This document shows, piece by piece, positions 13,004 to 14,053 of a DNA stretch of 14,053 bases. The first letter of the stretch is position 1, and each line of letters starts with the position of its first letter. A program made the position numbers and the translations under genes. A model generated the notes under the pieces. It saw only the letters and a program-made list of their open reading frames with translations. It made no database searches and had not been told where the DNA came from. The stretch lies in the NCBI GenBank assembly GCA_005883695.1, contig VBBV01000031.1, positions 1 to 14,053 of the forward strand. Reading direction: 5' to 3'. This stretch comes from Candidatus Bathyarchaeota archaeon (GTDB taxonomy: Archaea > Thermoproteota > Bathyarchaeia > 40CM-2-53-6).

Positions 13004-13279
13004 ATGTGCACTGGAATAGTCGAGACTTCGGAAGTTTCAGGTAGCGGCAAGGGTCCGCGCGGATGGTTCAAGCTGGAACAGGTCAATGTCTCATATGATC
13101 ATCCCACTGACGCGCAGCTGGATCATGCTTTGAACATCGATTTCGTCAGCGAGAAAGAAGGTCCTAGTGCTCGTGTTGCGGTCGAGCTCAGCCCAGAGTC
13201 CGCAAGGAAACTCGTAGATATCATTCTAACTACGTTATCGCGTAGAGATCTGGGCACATCCCAACGTGAAGGCATCTGA
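13004..13279 (+). CDS. DUF6295-type small protein
   Basis: This 91-residue protein begins MCTGIVETSEVSGSGKGPRG and continues with WFKLEQVNVSYDHPTDA, LDHALNIDFVSEKEGPSARV and AVELSPESARKLVDII, which matches from memory the small family annotated DUF6295. Its function is unknown; the conserved core contains MCT at the start and a Y-D-H-P motif that could bind a metal or ligand. GGGGGAG about seven bases before the ATG is a strong ribosome binding site. It follows the dienelactone hydrolase after three bases, so the two are almost certainly cotranscribed and probably act in one pathway. Confidence 0.8.
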   Translation: MCTGIVETSEVSGSGKGPRGWFKLEQVNVSYDHPTDAQLDHALNIDFVSEKEGPSARVAVELSPESARKLVDIILTTLSRRDLGTSQREGI

Positions 13280-13297
13280 ATCTACTTGTTCGGCTGG

Positions 13298-14053
13298 TTA
13301 TCGCTTCCAGAGGCCGCGGGGAAGATCTGGCATGAGGCTGTTCGGATTCCTGCCCAACGCGCCGACGGGATGATATTCCGCTGGTTCTAGTCTAGCGTAG
13401 TATATTGCCAGGGCGAACGCCCAGAGCCGATCATCATGGGTCCCGGGCGGGTGCGAGAACTTTAGCCGGCCCGTCTCTAGTAGTTCGAATCGTTCTACGT
13501 TCAGCTCGTTCATGAACTCCCTATCGTAGGGTATGTGGACGAGTCCGTCCTCCATGCAGTGCTTCAGGAAGGTCATTACATCCTGTTTCTTCGGCTGGGA
13601 CAATTCGATGCCTCTCGCGTTCTTCACTCCCGAGCTTATCGCCATCGACATGAAAGTCTCCCCAACGCCCGTCTGGTCGATCATGATTCGACGCAAGTCG
13701 TGGAGATTCTCGTTGAGGAGTTTGAGATAGCCGATTACGGACCCGTATTCTGTTCCGAGCTGGAACTGTTTGAGATGGATCAGGGCGAATCTCCGGTCAA
13801 CTTTGTCCACTAGAGCTACTGCGGAGTGGTCCTGCTTCTGTCCCAGGTCCACTCCGGCAACGTAGAACTTAGGATCCGGTGAGGATGGCTCCTTCTCGAA
13901 TGTACTCAAGTTTCGGGTCCACGCATCTGGTGATTAGTGCCATGCTGAGCCAGCTGTCCTGGTCGTCCGCGAACTCTGCCTCCATCTCTCTCCTCCACCT
14001 CCATGGGTCCGAAGAGAACTGTCGTTTGAGCTTCTCAAGAATCTCCAGCTTGA
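13298..14053 (-). pseudogene. Terminase large-subunit-like gene, nuclease domain, frameshifted and cut by the window edge
   Basis: The long frame (13298-13909, TTG start) gives a 203-residue RNase H-like nuclease as in terminase large subunits: AGVDLGQKQDHSAV with Asp21, RRIMIDQTGVGE with Asp78 and GTHDDRLWAFALAIYYA with Asp160 as the three metal ligands. The family normally has an ATPase domain before it. Indeed the neighbouring frame reads, from the right edge, KRQFSSDPWRWRREMEAEFA, DDQDSWLSMALITRCVDPKL, then EY, and stops at TAA 13869-13871. The two join without a gap if one base near 13901 is removed (LEY to FEKEPSSPDP). The gene is therefore one reading frame with a single-base shift: decay, sequencing error or, less likely, programmed frameshifting. 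No capsid or portal gene is visible, so a provirus cannot be claimed. Confidence 0.78.

Noticed and set aside
13298..14053. A complete provirus or integrated element at the right edge
   Set aside because: Only a terminase-like fragment is present, with no integrase, attachment site, tRNA, portal or capsid gene in the window.
1..14053. tRNA, rRNA and CRISPR arrays
   Set aside because: No tRNA T-loop plus acceptor arrangement, rRNA signature or regularly spaced repeat-spacer series was seen on either strand.

Overview
The window reads as a stretch of archaeal chromosome, most likely from a soil Nitrososphaerota (Thaumarchaeota) relative. Three things support this. Several genes have TATA-like boxes 25-45 bases upstream of the start and little or no leader. 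TTG and GTG starts are frequent. The ribbon-helix-helix protein at 4653-5207 and the terminase-like nuclease at the right edge resemble families I associate with that phylum. The phylum call is inference (moderate to low confidence); the archaeal call is stronger. No rRNA, tRNA, CRISPR array or intact insertion sequence was seen.

Left part (1-5207). A membrane-anchored Kelch protein runs off the left edge. It is followed on the same strand by a flavin/NAD reductase with a cytoplasmic BNR/Asp-box protein, then a metallo-beta-lactamase-fold hydrolase behind a secreted beta-barrel protein. A small HMA-like protein is divergent from the latter pair, and a ribbon-helix-helix regulator with a possible operator follows.

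Middle (5383-10723). A minus-strand operon reads MFS exporter, truncated cupredoxin, double-CDGSH iron-sulfur protein, quinone-type oxidoreductase. Behind its promoter lies a decayed isochorismatase-family hydrolase that automated ORF calling would miss. Next come a divergent SnoaL-like/HxlR pair sharing one A/T core, then a frameshifted pyridoxamine-phosphate-oxidase-like gene with a very small zinc-ribbon ORF.

Right part (10724-14053). A structured non-coding region leads to an approximately 160-bp direct repeat: the promoter, leader and first eight codons of the dienelactone hydrolase gene occur twice, about 940 bp apart, around a membrane-anchored protein of unknown function. The hydrolase is followed directly by a DUF6295-type gene. 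A terminase-like nuclease, frameshifted and cut by the window edge, closes the region.

Functionally the window is an accessory collection of redox, detoxification and export genes. The most notable unexplained signal is a promoter block (TGCAARAAACACGT, five bases, then a TAAATAC-type TATA box) found upstream of the Kelch gene, the secreted-barrel/metallo-hydrolase operon and the MFS operon, and in weaker form upstream of the HMA-like gene. It suggests a small regulon of secreted, export and redox functions. Two single-base frameshifts, one truncated gene and one decayed gene point to gene turnover, although the frameshifts could also be assembly errors.
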